Part shown: piece after piece, positions 31,390 through 39,585 of the stretch
Numbering within the stretch: the first letter of the stretch is position 1
Layout of the letters: each line of letters starts with the position of its first letter
Assembly (NCBI GenBank): GCA_937934135.1
Contig: CALHAW010000009.1
Coordinates: 1 to 64,000 of the forward strand
From: an uncultured Alphaproteobacteria bacterium
GTDB lineage: Bacteria > Pseudomonadota > Alphaproteobacteria > Micavibrionales > Micavibrionaceae
Direction: 5' to 3'
DNA length: 64,000 nucleotides
Translations under genes and position numbers: made by a program
Notes under the pieces: generated by a model
What the model was told of the DNA's origin: nothing
What the model saw: only the letters and a program-made list of their open reading frames with translations
The model's database searches: none

Positions 31390-33384
31390 ATGACCAACAC
31401 ACAAAAGAAACAAGAGCAAAAAGAAAACATGGCCGACAATACAGAGAATAACCAAATGGAATTTACAACCGATGTATCGCGCCTTCTCGATATCGTAGCC
31501 AATGCGCTTTATTCAAACCGTGATGTGTTCTTGCGGGAATTAATCTCTAACGCCGCGGATGCGTGTGACCGTTTACGGTATGACGCGCTGCAAAATCCAG
31601 ACCTTACAAAAGGCTCTGCTCCATTTCATATTCGTTTAACACCAATTAATGATGATTTGTCCCTCACCCTTGCCGATAACGGCATTGGCATGAACAAAGA
31701 AGATTTGATTGAAAATTTAGGCACGATTGCGCGCTCTGGCACCGCGGCAATCCTTGATCAGTTACAAAATAAAGAGGACATGAATTTAATTGGTCAATTT
31801 GGGGTTGGTTTTTATGCCTCCTTCATGGTTGCCCAACAAGTCGAAGTGATCTCACAAAAAGCGGGTGATGACACCGCCTATTATTGGGAATCTGATGGCC
31901 GCACCGGATATACGGTACGCGATGCCACCAGTGACGAACAAGCACGTTTAAGCGATGGTCACGGGACGATCATTAAGCTTTCCATGAAGAATGATGCGAT
32001 TGATTATTTATTGGAAGATAAAATCAAAGAAATTGTCATGTCTTATTCTGATCATATCGAAATCCCAATTTATTTGGATTATAAACATGCGGAAGAATTA
32101 GGAAAAGTTGAAGAACAAAAAGAACCAATCAATACCGCTTCCGCCCTTTGGACGCGCGCCAAAAATGAAATTAGTGCAGAGCAATATAAAGAATTTTATC
32201 ACCATATTGGAAATGTGTTTGATGAACCGACCCTAACCCTTCATTGGACAGCGGAAGGGAAGTTTGAATATACCGCCCTGCTTTATGTGCCATCTATGCG
32301 CCCGTGGGATCTCTATGATCCGGAACGTAAAAATGCCCTGCGCCTTTATGTGAAGCGTGTGTTTATTACGGATTCGATTGAAACACTGATGTACCCATGG
32401 CTTAGATTTGTGCGCGGGATCGTAGACAGCCAAGATTTACCCCTTAATATCAGCCGTGAGATGCTACAGAGCAATCCCGTCTTACAACGCATCCGCAACG
32501 GCCTGACGAAAAAAATATTGGGCGAAATGGATAAACTGTCACGCGATGATAATGCCAGCTTCCTCACCATGTGGCACCAATTTGGCATGGTGATTAAAGA
32601 AGGGCTGTATGATGCCTATGACCATCGTGATGCGATTTTCAAAATTAGTCATTTTATGAGTACCCATGATGAGAACACGCCGACGACGCTCGACCATTAT
32701 ATTGAGCGGATGAAAGAGGGCCAAGATAAGATTTATTACATCACGGGGGAGAACGCCGAAACATTACGCAATTCACCGCAGTTAGAAGGCCTAAAAGCCA
32801 AAGGGATTGAAGTGTTGTTAATGACCGATACGGTTGATGAATTTTGGTTGCAACAAATCACAGACTATAAAGACCATAAATTCCAATCTGTCACCAAAGG
32901 GAATATTGATATTTCAGACTTTGATGAAGACAAAACAGAAGAGAAAGACGAAGAAGCCATTAAGGATGAACGCCGCAAAGCCAAAGCCGCGATGGAACCT
33001 TTATTAAACCTATTACATGAGCAACTTAACAACCATATATCCTTTGCGCGTGTGTCCCGACGCCTAACGGACAGTCCCGTGTGTTTGGTCGCCGCCGATG
33101 ATGCCGTGGATATGCACATGGAAAAAGTTTTAAAAACCCAACAACAATTTGAACCAAACGCTAAAAAGATTTTAGAGATTAATGCAGGCCACCCGCTTAT
33201 CCAAAAACTGCGCAGTATGATTGATGATAAGGAAACAGAAAAAAGCAAGCACGCAGATATTTTAAAAGACGCCGCGCAAATGCTTCTCGATCAGGCGTTG
33301 ATCATCCAAGGAGAACCCGTCCCTAACCCTTCCGCCTTCGCCAAACGCATGGCGAAGTTTATGGAGATGGGAGTTGGGGATTAG
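31390..33384 (+). CDS. htpG: Molecular chaperone HtpG (Hsp90)
   Basis: HtpG is the bacterial Hsp90, an ATP-driven homodimeric chaperone. The 664-residue protein has the N-terminal GHKL ATPase motifs NRDVFLRELISNAADACDRLR (about 41-61), DNGIGM (about 97-102), GTIARSGT and GQFGVGFYASFMVA, the middle domain including the RGIVDSQDLPLNISREMLQ catalytic-loop segment, and a C-terminal dimerisation domain without an MEEVD tail. A 20-residue hydrophilic extension precedes the core. An internal ATG at residue 14 could be the true start. Length fits the family. Confidence 0.95.
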   Translation: MTNTQKKQEQKENMADNTENNQMEFTTDVSRLLDIVANALYSNRDVFLRELISNAADACDRLRYDALQNPDLTKGSAPFHIRLTPINDDLSLTLADNGIGMNKEDLIENLGTIARSGTAAILDQLQNKEDMNLIGQFGVGFYASFMVAQQVEVISQKAGDDTAYYWESDGRTGYTVRDATSDEQARLSDGHGTIIKLSMKNDAIDYLLEDKIKEIVMSYSDHIEIPIYLDYKHAEELGKVEEQKEPINTASALWTRAKNEISAEQYKEFYHHIGNVFDEPTLTLHWTAEGKFEYTALLYVPSMRPWDLYDPERKNALRLYVKRVFITDSIETLMYPWLRFVRGIVDSQDLPLNISREMLQSNPVLQRIRNGLTKKILGEMDKLSRDDNASFLTMWHQFGMVIKEGLYDAYDHRDAIFKISHFMSTHDENTPTTLDHYIERMKEGQDKIYYITGENAETLRNSPQLEGLKAKGIEVLLMTDTVDEFWLQQITDYKDHKFQSVTKGNIDISDFDEDKTEEKDEEAIKDERRKAKAAMEPLLNLLHEQLNNHISFARVSRRLTDSPVCLVAADDAVDMHMEKVLKTQQQFEPNAKKILEINAGHPLIQKLRSMIDDKETEKSKHADILKDAAQMLLDQALIIQGEPVPNPSAFAKRMAKFMEMGVGD

Positions 33385-33411
33385 AGGGTGGTTTAGAGTC
33401 CCCCTACTACA

Positions 33412-33840
33412 TCACAGCATGCCTTGATGGTGGCGGTTGTTCATTTCATCAATGGTTTCTTCGGGGAAATCAAATTGTGTAGCGATTTCTTCGATCATGG
33501 CTTCGCGCATAATGGCGGTGAGGTCTTCGCCGCGTTCACACCATAAGTCAAGAACGGGACGGCGATAAATAATCAAAACATCGTCATCCTTTGTTTCTTT
33601 TTTTTCAACACCGGGGGTTAGCTCTCCTCCCGCTTTATACAGCATCAGTAATTCATACGGATCATCTAACTCCAAATCACTTTCGGTGGTTTCATCGACG
33701 ACTTCTTCAATTTGAATAGTTAAATCTTCACTATATTCCATTAATTCATCTGGCATGTTTTGAAGTTGATTATTGGCAATAACAGCAAGGTCATCCGTGC
33801 TGGGCGGGACAGAAAAGTTCATGATGATTTGCTGGTTCAT
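33412..33840 (-). CDS. Zincin-1-like (PF06262-type) protein lacking the HExxH motif
   Basis: The 142-residue protein follows the small metallopeptidase-like zincin family along its length: an N-terminal helix DDLAVIANNQLQNMPDEL, DDPYELLMLYKAG (about 59-71), VLIIYRRPVLDLW (88-100) and a final helix. Where the family has HEIGHHFG, residues 117-124 read EEIATQFD, so all zinc ligands of the HExxH motif are missing. What follows (FPEETIDEM) keeps the family pattern. The protein therefore cannot be a zinc protease of the known kind and may have a binding or structural role. An alignment mistake is unlikely because the flanks fit. Confidence 0.75.
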   Translation of the reverse strand: MNQQIIMNFSVPPSTDDLAVIANNQLQNMPDELMEYSEDLTIQIEEVVDETTESDLELDDPYELLMLYKAGGELTPGVEKKETKDDDVLIIYRRPVLDLWCERGEDLTAIMREAMIEEIATQFDFPEETIDEMNNRHHQGML

Positions 33841-33864
33841 TCCAACTCTCCTTTTTTGATGTTA

Positions 33865-33893
33865 TTGTTATATTTATAAAAATACGCTTAAAA
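33865..33893 (+). promoter_or_regulatory. Promoter of phhB (leaderless)
   Basis: TTGTTA (33865-33870), a 17-nt spacer and TTAAAA (33888-33893) end 7 nt before the ATG at 33901. A TTG codon at 33895 lies within the gap and is unlikely to be the start. Confidence 0.5.
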
Positions 33894-33900
33894 ATTGGAT

Positions 33901-34197
33901 ATGACAATGGCTATAAAAATTCTAAGTGAAAATATAGAAAATTCTATCAAGGAATTAAACGGATGGCACAAAGTAGATGGACGGGATGCCATCACAAAAT
34001 CCTTTCAATTCAACGATTTCAACGCCGCATGGCATTTTATGTCCGCCATCGCCATCTATGCCGAAGAGATCAACCACCACCCTGAATGGTATAATGTTTA
34101 TAATAAGGTCGATGTAACGTTAAACACGCATGATGTGGACGGTCTATCAGATTTAGACATCAAAATGGCACAAAAAATGGATGAAATAACTACATAA
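33901..34197 (+). CDS. phhB: 4a-hydroxytetrahydrobiopterin dehydratase (PCD/DCoH)
   Basis: The enzyme dehydrates 4a-hydroxytetrahydropterin to recycle the pterin cofactor of aromatic amino acid hydroxylases. The 98-residue product contains the signature EEINHHPEWYNVYNKVDV (about 57-74) with the catalytic histidines, then LNTHDVDGLSDLDIKMA, which matches the family end. No phenylalanine hydroxylase gene is nearby, and PCD proteins can have other pterin roles. The ATG at 33901 is chosen over an in-frame TTG at 33895 because it sits 7 nt after a TTAAAA box with a TTGTTA -35 17 nt further up. Confidence 0.88.
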   Translation: MTMAIKILSENIENSIKELNGWHKVDGRDAITKSFQFNDFNAAWHFMSAIAIYAEEINHHPEWYNVYNKVDVTLNTHDVDGLSDLDIKMAQKMDEITT

Positions 34198-34275
34198 GTA
34201 TTAACCACCGCATTCCGTTATTAAATTATTAAGAATCTTGTGGTACTATATTAAAGCTTAAGGGAGACTTTATTT

Positions 34276-34458
34276 ATGGACGCGACGTCGGGAATTGCCG
34301 CACAATTAGCACAAACAAGACAAAATGCCGCGTTTTCGGGCATTCGTCAAAACGCGCAAGCGGAGCAACAAATCGCCAATATCCTCCAAGAATCAGCAGA
34401 AGTTGTTGCCGTCCCCGGCTCTCCCATACGTGGAACCAACGTCGATATTAGGGCGTAG
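34276..34458 (+). CDS. Small hypothetical protein, possible YjfB-like motility-associated family
   Basis: The 60-residue product begins MDATSGIAAQLAQTRQNAAF, has a Gln/Ala-rich amphipathic helix through about residue 40 and ends in GSPIRGTNVDIRA. Small proteins with an Ala/Gln-rich helix and a terminal (R)GxxVDI segment are known as putative motility proteins (YjfB-like) in many flagellated bacteria. The resemblance is only general. AAGGGAG precedes the ATG by 9 nt. No flagellar genes are in the window. A stop codon is followed after 34 nt by the ribokinase stop on the other strand. Confidence 0.5.
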   Translation: MDATSGIAAQLAQTRQNAAFSGIRQNAQAEQQIANILQESAEVVAVPGSPIRGTNVDIRA

Positions 34459-34492
34459 AATATTATCAGACCGCTGTTAAGCGATATCCAAT

Positions 34493-35410
34493 TTATTTAT
34501 AATTTTTAAGCCCGTCTTCTATGTCTTCTAGATAGGGGTAGGAATCCATTGTGCCTGCCTGTAAACAAGATAGGCCAGCGGCAACGATTGCGGTTTTTAA
34601 AGCATCTTCAAAGGTTGTTCCTTCATGCAGGCATGCGGCAAAAGTGCCGCAAAAGCAATCCCCCGCACCTGTTGTATCAATGATATCGCCGGGTTTATAG
34701 GCCTTTAATTTTGTTGTCTTCCCTGTCTTATCACTGGCCACAACGCCCAATTCACCCATTGTGATGATGACGGTCATTTTATGATCCATGGCAAGCTTAC
34801 GGGCCAGCTCACCGCTATCTTTTTCAGGTTCCATTCCAAATTTCTTGGCTAATTGGCGCGCTTCAATTTGGTTGACGATCAAATAATCAATAAGCGTGGT
34901 GAGTTCTTTGGGTATTGCCAAGGCAGGGGCAAGATTTAAGATAACCGGCGCGCCGTTTTCTTTGGCGCGTTTCATTACGATAGCATTTTGTTCCAACGGC
35001 AATTCCATCTGCACCAACAACACATTATCTTTATGTAAGATATCAGAAGGCGCTTGATCCGCGCTCACCAATGCATTCGCACCAGAAGCGACAATGATAC
35101 GGTTTTCACCGTTTTTCTCTTTCGTAACAATCGCCATCCCCGTTGGGAAATCATCTGATTTAGCAACGCCAGACGTCATCACGCCATGGCGTTTTAAATT
35201 ATTGAGGATGCGGATGCCGTTGCCATCATCACCGACCTTCCCGACAATCGCCGTTTTCGCGCCATAGCGCCCCGCCGCAAGCGCTTGGTTTGCGCCCTTA
35301 CCCCCCGGCGACATTGTGTAATTAGAGGATAACACCGTTTCGCCCGCCGCGGGAAACGCGCGAACCTTGATGTTTAAATTCATATTAATAGAACCAAATA
35401 CAATAAGCAT
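34493..35410 (-). CDS. rbsK: Ribokinase
   Basis: Ribokinase phosphorylates ribose to ribose 5-phosphate. The 305-residue PfkB-family protein has the sugar-binding start MLIVFGSINMNLNIKV, the glycine-rich GGKGANQALAAGRYGA (about 37-52), and the catalytic and ATP motif DTTGAGDCFCGTFAA near residue 248. The ATG at 35410 is chosen over an in-frame one 57 nt upstream because it starts the conserved strand and lies 6 nt after TATACT, another leaderless layout. No ribose transport genes are nearby, so the substrate could be another nucleoside-derived sugar. Confidence 0.88.
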   Translation of the reverse strand: MLIVFGSINMNLNIKVRAFPAAGETVLSSNYTMSPGGKGANQALAAGRYGAKTAIVGKVGDDGNGIRILNNLKRHGVMTSGVAKSDDFPTGMAIVTKEKNGENRIIVASGANALVSADQAPSDILHKDNVLLVQMELPLEQNAIVMKRAKENGAPVILNLAPALAIPKELTTLIDYLIVNQIEARQLAKKFGMEPEKDSGELARKLAMDHKMTVIITMGELGVVASDKTGKTTKLKAYKPGDIIDTTGAGDCFCGTFAACLHEGTTFEDALKTAIVAAGLSCLQAGTMDSYPYLEDIEDGLKNYK

Positions 35411-35526
35411 GGTTAGAGTATAAGAGGTTAAACGCAACCCGAAAAGAAAAAAGAGGATATTGAACACATGGTCAATATCCTCTTTGAATTATATATAGAA
35501 CACCGCGTTTTGGAGCGATTAGCAGA

Positions 35527-35856
35527 TTAATTAAAGTGCATCCCTAATTGATACCCGACTTGTTTGACGGCTTGCCCTATAGCGGAGCTAGAAATCCCTT
35601 TAGGAATCATGACACTACCAACAGAGGTCAGCGTGCCGAGTGTCTTAAATTCTTTATCCTCTGGGTTAAAGAAACCAAAATCCATGACAGCGGGATTGCC
35701 CGCATCATTACGCGACAGAACTTTAACCGCAAAATCACCATGGGCAGTTGCTTGGTCAGCATAGTAAACATCACCTTCTGCTGTATTTACCAAAGCACCA
35801 CGAACAGTAACCTGTTTACACACTGCCGCAAAATATTCTTGGAAATCCATATTCAT
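35527..35856 (-). CDS. Hypothetical protein (109 aa)
   Basis: I do not recognise the family. The 109-residue product starts at the ATG at 35856 (MNMDFQEYFAAVC), 8 nt after AAAGG. A GTG three codons upstream is less likely. It is compact and beta-rich, with ALVNTAEGDVYYADQ and VMDFGFFNPEDKEFKTLG, and a C-terminal helix AIGQAVKQVGYQLGMHFN. There is no signal peptide or membrane segment. Base composition is near that of its neighbours. It is separated from rbsK by 116 nt that contain no other gene. Confidence 0.6.
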   Translation of the reverse strand: MNMDFQEYFAAVCKQVTVRGALVNTAEGDVYYADQATAHGDFAVKVLSRNDAGNPAVMDFGFFNPEDKEFKTLGTLTSVGSVMIPKGISSSAIGQAVKQVGYQLGMHFN

Positions 35857-35969
35857 AATACGCACCTTTTTTTATATTTATTGAAGGGTGATGTTATGTG
35901 TTATTATGGCAATAAATCAAGATCTTTTTATAAAGAGCCGCTATTTTGAAATAAAATTATCCGAATACC

Positions 35970-35997
35970 GTCATTATAAATAAAGTGACGCAATGAC
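35970..35997. repeat. Dispersed GTCATT...AAAGTGACGCAAT repeat
   Basis: GTCATT, a short AT stretch, AAAGTGACGCAATGAC: related to 368-396 and to the arms of the repeats at 5221-5300 and 21525-21643. The ends GTCATT and AATGAC pair as a short inverted repeat. It fills the gap before the DUF2330 gene stop. Confidence 0.45.
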
Positions 35998-36011
35998 AAC
36001 GGCGTTAGAAT

Positions 36012-37397
36012 CTACTCATTCCACATTTGTTCCCACCAGGGGCGGCCATCAACGGTCGGTTTTATGTTGAATGACTGACCATTTTCTTCCATTTTTTTAC
36101 GAATATCTGAAATGTTCCATCCTGTTAAATTCGCCAGATTTTTTGCTTCTTTTTCAAAGCGACCTTTAAGCTTGGAATAATAAGCGCCCGCCATTTCACA
36201 ATTCGCTTCCCCCTTCCATGGATGACGCATTACATAACGCCCTTGGAAATTTTCACGGTCTTCGGTGACTTGTAACATAATATCTTCGGGGAAAGTATCG
36301 GCGGTATAGCGGATATGCATCCGTGTTACGAATGCATCGCGCGCTTGCCCTTTGGGTGGCATTGGCGCAATCATACGGCGTGGTTGCCCCGGCATTGGGC
36401 GTGAATCATAAGATTTTTCCATCCACCATACACCCATTTTGCGAAGGTCTTCCGCAGGAATTGGGTCTGCGGCGCAAGGGTCACACCATGCCATGTCCCA
36501 CGCATATTCTAACATCACGGTTTTCATGCCTTCTTTTTTGACCTGATGGGCGAACATATCTTTGTAAAATTCACCAAATTCATCGGCAACAAATAACGGG
36601 ATATCATCCCCCGTTGGGATTTTTGTGGTGCGGTAATTGGTTGGTTCAACACGCCCTTTTTTCGTCAATGTGAAAAGCAGTAAGTCCTGCGGCCCTTTCG
36701 CATTTAAGGTCCCCAGGCGCACAGGTAACATAAATTTATCTGATTCATAAGCCACCTGTAAGGGGCGCAGGAAGTTGTACCCGCTGCTTTCAAATTCATC
36801 AATATTCACTTTGGCGACAAAGAATTTCATGTCTTGTTTGATATAGCTTTTCAAGACTTTATTCGCGCCCTTGGGTAATTTATAGCCTTCTTGATTAAGC
36901 CATTTAAACAAGCCGTCGCTTTGTTTGGCGGATAAAATAAGAATGTCATATTCACCAACGGTGTAGCTTTCTTCGATTGTCACACCCAATGATTTTGCAG
37001 ATTTTTGAACAGCATCATCAGCCATCATCGCCATCGGTGCGCTCGAGCGCATCATCATTTCCTTACGAAAGATTTGCTGGCACGGGTCATTATCGTAATA
37101 TTCAACAAGGCGCGGCGCAGTATAGGCGTCAATATGATCAATAATTTTATTATCACCCACATTGACTTGCGATTTTTTAACAACGGTTGGCACGGGAATA
37201 ACAATCGCAAAATCATCAACATCTCCTTTAAAATCATTTGCCATCGTCATGACGGTTCTGTTTTCATGGCGCGATAGCACAACTTTTGATGCCTCGTTAA
37301 AAAGCGACGCATCGGCCTTAGCGACATAAAAACCACAAAAGGCATGGGCGCTCATAGGCAGAAATAAAAATGTTAAAAGTAAAAATAATCGGATCAT
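36012..37397 (-). CDS. DUF2330 family secreted protein
   Basis: The 461-residue protein has a clear signal peptide (MIRLFLLLTFLFLPMSAHAF, predicted cut after AHA) and then the DUF2330 pattern CGFYVAKADASLFNEASKVVL followed by NDFKGDVDDFAIVIPVP. The function of the family is unknown. The mature protein has several Cys residues, including a CDPC motif (about residue 313) and one at the C-terminal end, and lies in the periplasm or outside. GGAGA precedes the ATG at 37397, and that ATG overlaps the TGA of the upstream RnfD-like gene (ATGA), so the two are translationally coupled and probably work together. A longer frame begins at 37409. Confidence 0.82.
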   Translation of the reverse strand: MIRLFLLLTFLFLPMSAHAFCGFYVAKADASLFNEASKVVLSRHENRTVMTMANDFKGDVDDFAIVIPVPTVVKKSQVNVGDNKIIDHIDAYTAPRLVEYYDNDPCQQIFRKEMMMRSSAPMAMMADDAVQKSAKSLGVTIEESYTVGEYDILILSAKQSDGLFKWLNQEGYKLPKGANKVLKSYIKQDMKFFVAKVNIDEFESSGYNFLRPLQVAYESDKFMLPVRLGTLNAKGPQDLLLFTLTKKGRVEPTNYRTTKIPTGDDIPLFVADEFGEFYKDMFAHQVKKEGMKTVMLEYAWDMAWCDPCAADPIPAEDLRKMGVWWMEKSYDSRPMPGQPRRMIAPMPPKGQARDAFVTRMHIRYTADTFPEDIMLQVTEDRENFQGRYVMRHPWKGEANCEMAGAYYSKLKGRFEKEAKNLANLTGWNISDIRKKMEENGQSFNIKPTVDGRPWWEQMWNE

Positions 37398-38200
37398 GTT
37401 TTTCTCCATTGATAAAATTGAGCCTTAAAAAAATAATCTAAAATTGGTGTGGTAAAACACACGATAAATAAAGCATAAAAAATCGCTTCACGAATTTGGA
37501 AATGATATTGCAAAATATACGCCACCACCGCAACTGCGAAAGCAAAAACACCCCGCGCAAAGCGGTTATTGGGGGTTGTCATTGGATCTGAAATCATAAA
37601 AAAGGCGAAAATTAATAACGCGCCGCTTTGTAAATTATGCAAGGGAATCTCCAGCGGGTCCCCCAACCATAAGGCACGCGCCAATAATAAAAACACCCAT
37701 GATCCAAGGAAAAACAGCGCCGTATCTGCCCGCCCTGCCTTACCCAAAACAATAACCGCCAAACAAATCAAGGCAAAACCCAACCACACCGCATTGCCCC
37801 ATTGCCCCGGTGACACCCACACCATATTGGGAAGCAAGAGAAGCCCCGCGACAATGGCCGCATTAGCGGGATTAAAAATATGTTTATTATTATGGCGGAT
37901 TAAAAATTTACTGGCCATTGCAACCACCCCCGCCAACGGATAAAGCCACAACGCCGCACCCTTAAATAACAGACAAAGCGATAGGCTGGTAATAAGTGGT
38001 GAACGGTAATCATTAGACGGAATTTTTAAAACTTTAAAGAAGAAAAATTGCGTCAATATTGTCGCAAAAACCGTCAATGCAATCACTTCTGGTACAGGCG
38101 CAAAATCATACATAAATGCCAAAATCAGAAGAAGCACCGACAGCGTCACAATCTGAAAATGACGCGCATCTTGGTTGATAAAAGTCAGAGCCTTTTGCAT
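37394..38200 (-). CDS. RnfD/NqrB-like integral membrane protein
   Basis: The 268-residue protein has about eight to ten membrane segments and matches the NqrB/RnfD/RnfE fold. Family-like pieces are RSPLITSLSLCLLFKG, RHNNKHIFNPANAA and SGALLIFAFFMISDPMTTPNN near residues 205-225. RnfD and NqrB bind flavin covalently through a threonine, but the canonical S-G-A-T attachment context is not obvious here. No other rnf or nqr genes are present, so it is a stand-alone relative. It is coupled by an ATGA overlap to a secreted DUF2330 protein, which suggests a two-part membrane/periplasm unit with an unknown, perhaps electron-transfer, role. Confidence 0.7.
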   Translation of the reverse strand: MQKALTFINQDARHFQIVTLSVLLLILAFMYDFAPVPEVIALTVFATILTQFFFFKVLKIPSNDYRSPLITSLSLCLLFKGAALWLYPLAGVVAMASKFLIRHNNKHIFNPANAAIVAGLLLLPNMVWVSPGQWGNAVWLGFALICLAVIVLGKAGRADTALFFLGSWVFLLLARALWLGDPLEIPLHNLQSGALLIFAFFMISDPMTTPNNRFARGVFAFAVAVVAYILQYHFQIREAIFYALFIVCFTTPILDYFFKAQFYQWRKT

Positions 38201-38253
38201 GAACGCATTTAAACCACCAAAAAAGGCAATAGAATGGCGAGATTATAAAAGAT

Positions 38254-38874
38254 TTAAATTTTGTATTGATAACAATCTTTCATAACTTTCCACATACCCC
38301 ACGTTCCAGCTATCGGAGCAGCACTAATATCAGAGAATGCTTCCCTGTTATTTTTAACATCAACAAAAAAGCGATTAAATTGTTCGCTAAAAGAAATATC
38401 TTTGTTAATCGGAAAATCTACGCCACCCTCATCTGTATCTGCAATCGCTCTCAGGTTTTTAATTTCACCCATTCTATCTAGGTCAAAGCCAATCGAAAAA
38501 GATGTATCTTCCGTTGGGTGAGATTGAGTAATCATAAAAGCAGAAACAGTGCCATCAGGAGCTGGTTTTGGATTTCCGTCTAAGTCTGCATAATCAAAAG
38601 CACCAACAGAAACCATCGTTTTTGCGTATAATTCTCCATTTTCTAACCAGTAATTAGATCCCTGTATTTCACCATCAACAGGATTATAATCTGCTCTATG
38701 ATATTGTGCAGAGTTTGCCTTAAAAGCTTTTGTAGCACAGACCGCTAACCCCATATTTGAAGTGTCAAAATCTTTAGAGCTTGGTTCCTTTCCCATTACA
38801 GAAGTAACGGTCAATGCTGAAAACACAGTTGCTAGCCCGGTGAAGTGTAAAAATCCTTTAAAAAACTTATTCAT
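38254..38874 (-). CDS. Secreted hypothetical protein (206 aa)
   Basis: No family is recognised. The 206-residue product begins MNKFFKGFLHFTGLATVFSA and continues to TSVMGKEPSS, a likely signal peptide cleaved near residue 28. The mature protein is beta-rich with two cysteines (CATKAF and DCYQYKI at the end) that could bond, and an acidic pattern throughout. AGAGGATG precedes the ATG. Upstream, at 38928-38933, lies a TTGACA in the extended block TTGACATAA, about 60 nt before the start. This is the same promoter block as other orphans. AT-rich composition suggests acquired DNA. It is probably periplasmic. Confidence 0.6.
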   Translation of the reverse strand: MNKFFKGFLHFTGLATVFSALTVTSVMGKEPSSKDFDTSNMGLAVCATKAFKANSAQYHRADYNPVDGEIQGSNYWLENGELYAKTMVSVGAFDYADLDGNPKPAPDGTVSAFMITQSHPTEDTSFSIGFDLDRMGEIKNLRAIADTDEGGVDFPINKDISFSEQFNRFFVDVKNNREAFSDISAAPIAGTWGMWKVMKDCYQYKI

Positions 38875-38936
38875 GGCATCCTCTATTATTTAATTAGGAA
38901 GCGACTCTCTCATATTTTAAATTATTATGTCAAATA

Positions 38937-39515
38937 TTATTTAATAGGCAGGCTATTCCACAGCATTTCTGCTTTATCGAGGGCTTTATCGAGGGTTGCC
39001 ATGGTGCTTCCCATATCGGGGCTTTCATCATCTTTCCACGTTCTAAGGGTATAAAGATAGATTCCTGTCAGGCCGGCGACCTTCATCGCGCCAAAAATGC
39101 CGTTTGTTTCAATGCCTGCCGCGTCCAATGTACGGGACATTGATTTACCCAAATGGGGAAAGCTTAAAATCGCTTCTTTTGGGTCGCCCTGAAAGCCGTG
39201 TAAAATAGATAAAATAGCCGCGCGATCTTCATTAATAATGTCAAAGCGCTCCATAATCAGGTCAAAAATTGTCTCACGGCAAGATTCCTCACCGCTAACA
39301 CTGACATTTTCGACCATTTTACGGTCCAACATACGGCCATAAGCCGCCAAAATATCTGATCTATCGTCAAAATATTCATGTGCGTCCTGTAGGGCCATGC
39401 TCGCCTCATCCGCGATATCTTCAAAATCCACGAACTCCCACGCGCGTTCCCCTGCGAGCTTTAACATCGCAGCGATCATTTTATCCTTAATAGGTATGTG
39501 CTTTTCTTTCGTCAT
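38937..39515 (-). CDS. TetR family transcriptional regulator
   Basis: The 192-residue protein has an N-terminal helix-turn-helix of the TetR type (DKMIAAMLKLAGERAWEFVDFEDIADEASMALQDAHEYFDDRSDILAAY across residues 11-60), in which EDIADEASMALQDAHEYF is the HTH, followed by a helical ligand-binding domain. It is divergent from the adenosine kinase gene with a 70-nt shared control region, so it may regulate that gene or itself. The ligand is unknown. AAAGGCA precedes its ATG. Confidence 0.8.
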   Translation of the reverse strand: MTKEKHIPIKDKMIAAMLKLAGERAWEFVDFEDIADEASMALQDAHEYFDDRSDILAAYGRMLDRKMVENVSVSGEESCRETIFDLIMERFDIINEDRAAILSILHGFQGDPKEAILSFPHLGKSMSRTLDAAGIETNGIFGAMKVAGLTGIYLYTLRTWKDDESPDMGSTMATLDKALDKAEMLWNSLPIK

Positions 39516-39585
39516 ATTCTTGCCTTTAGAAGATATTACTATAGTTTATAACAGATTATAAATAGTAAAATATGAAGGATATTCA

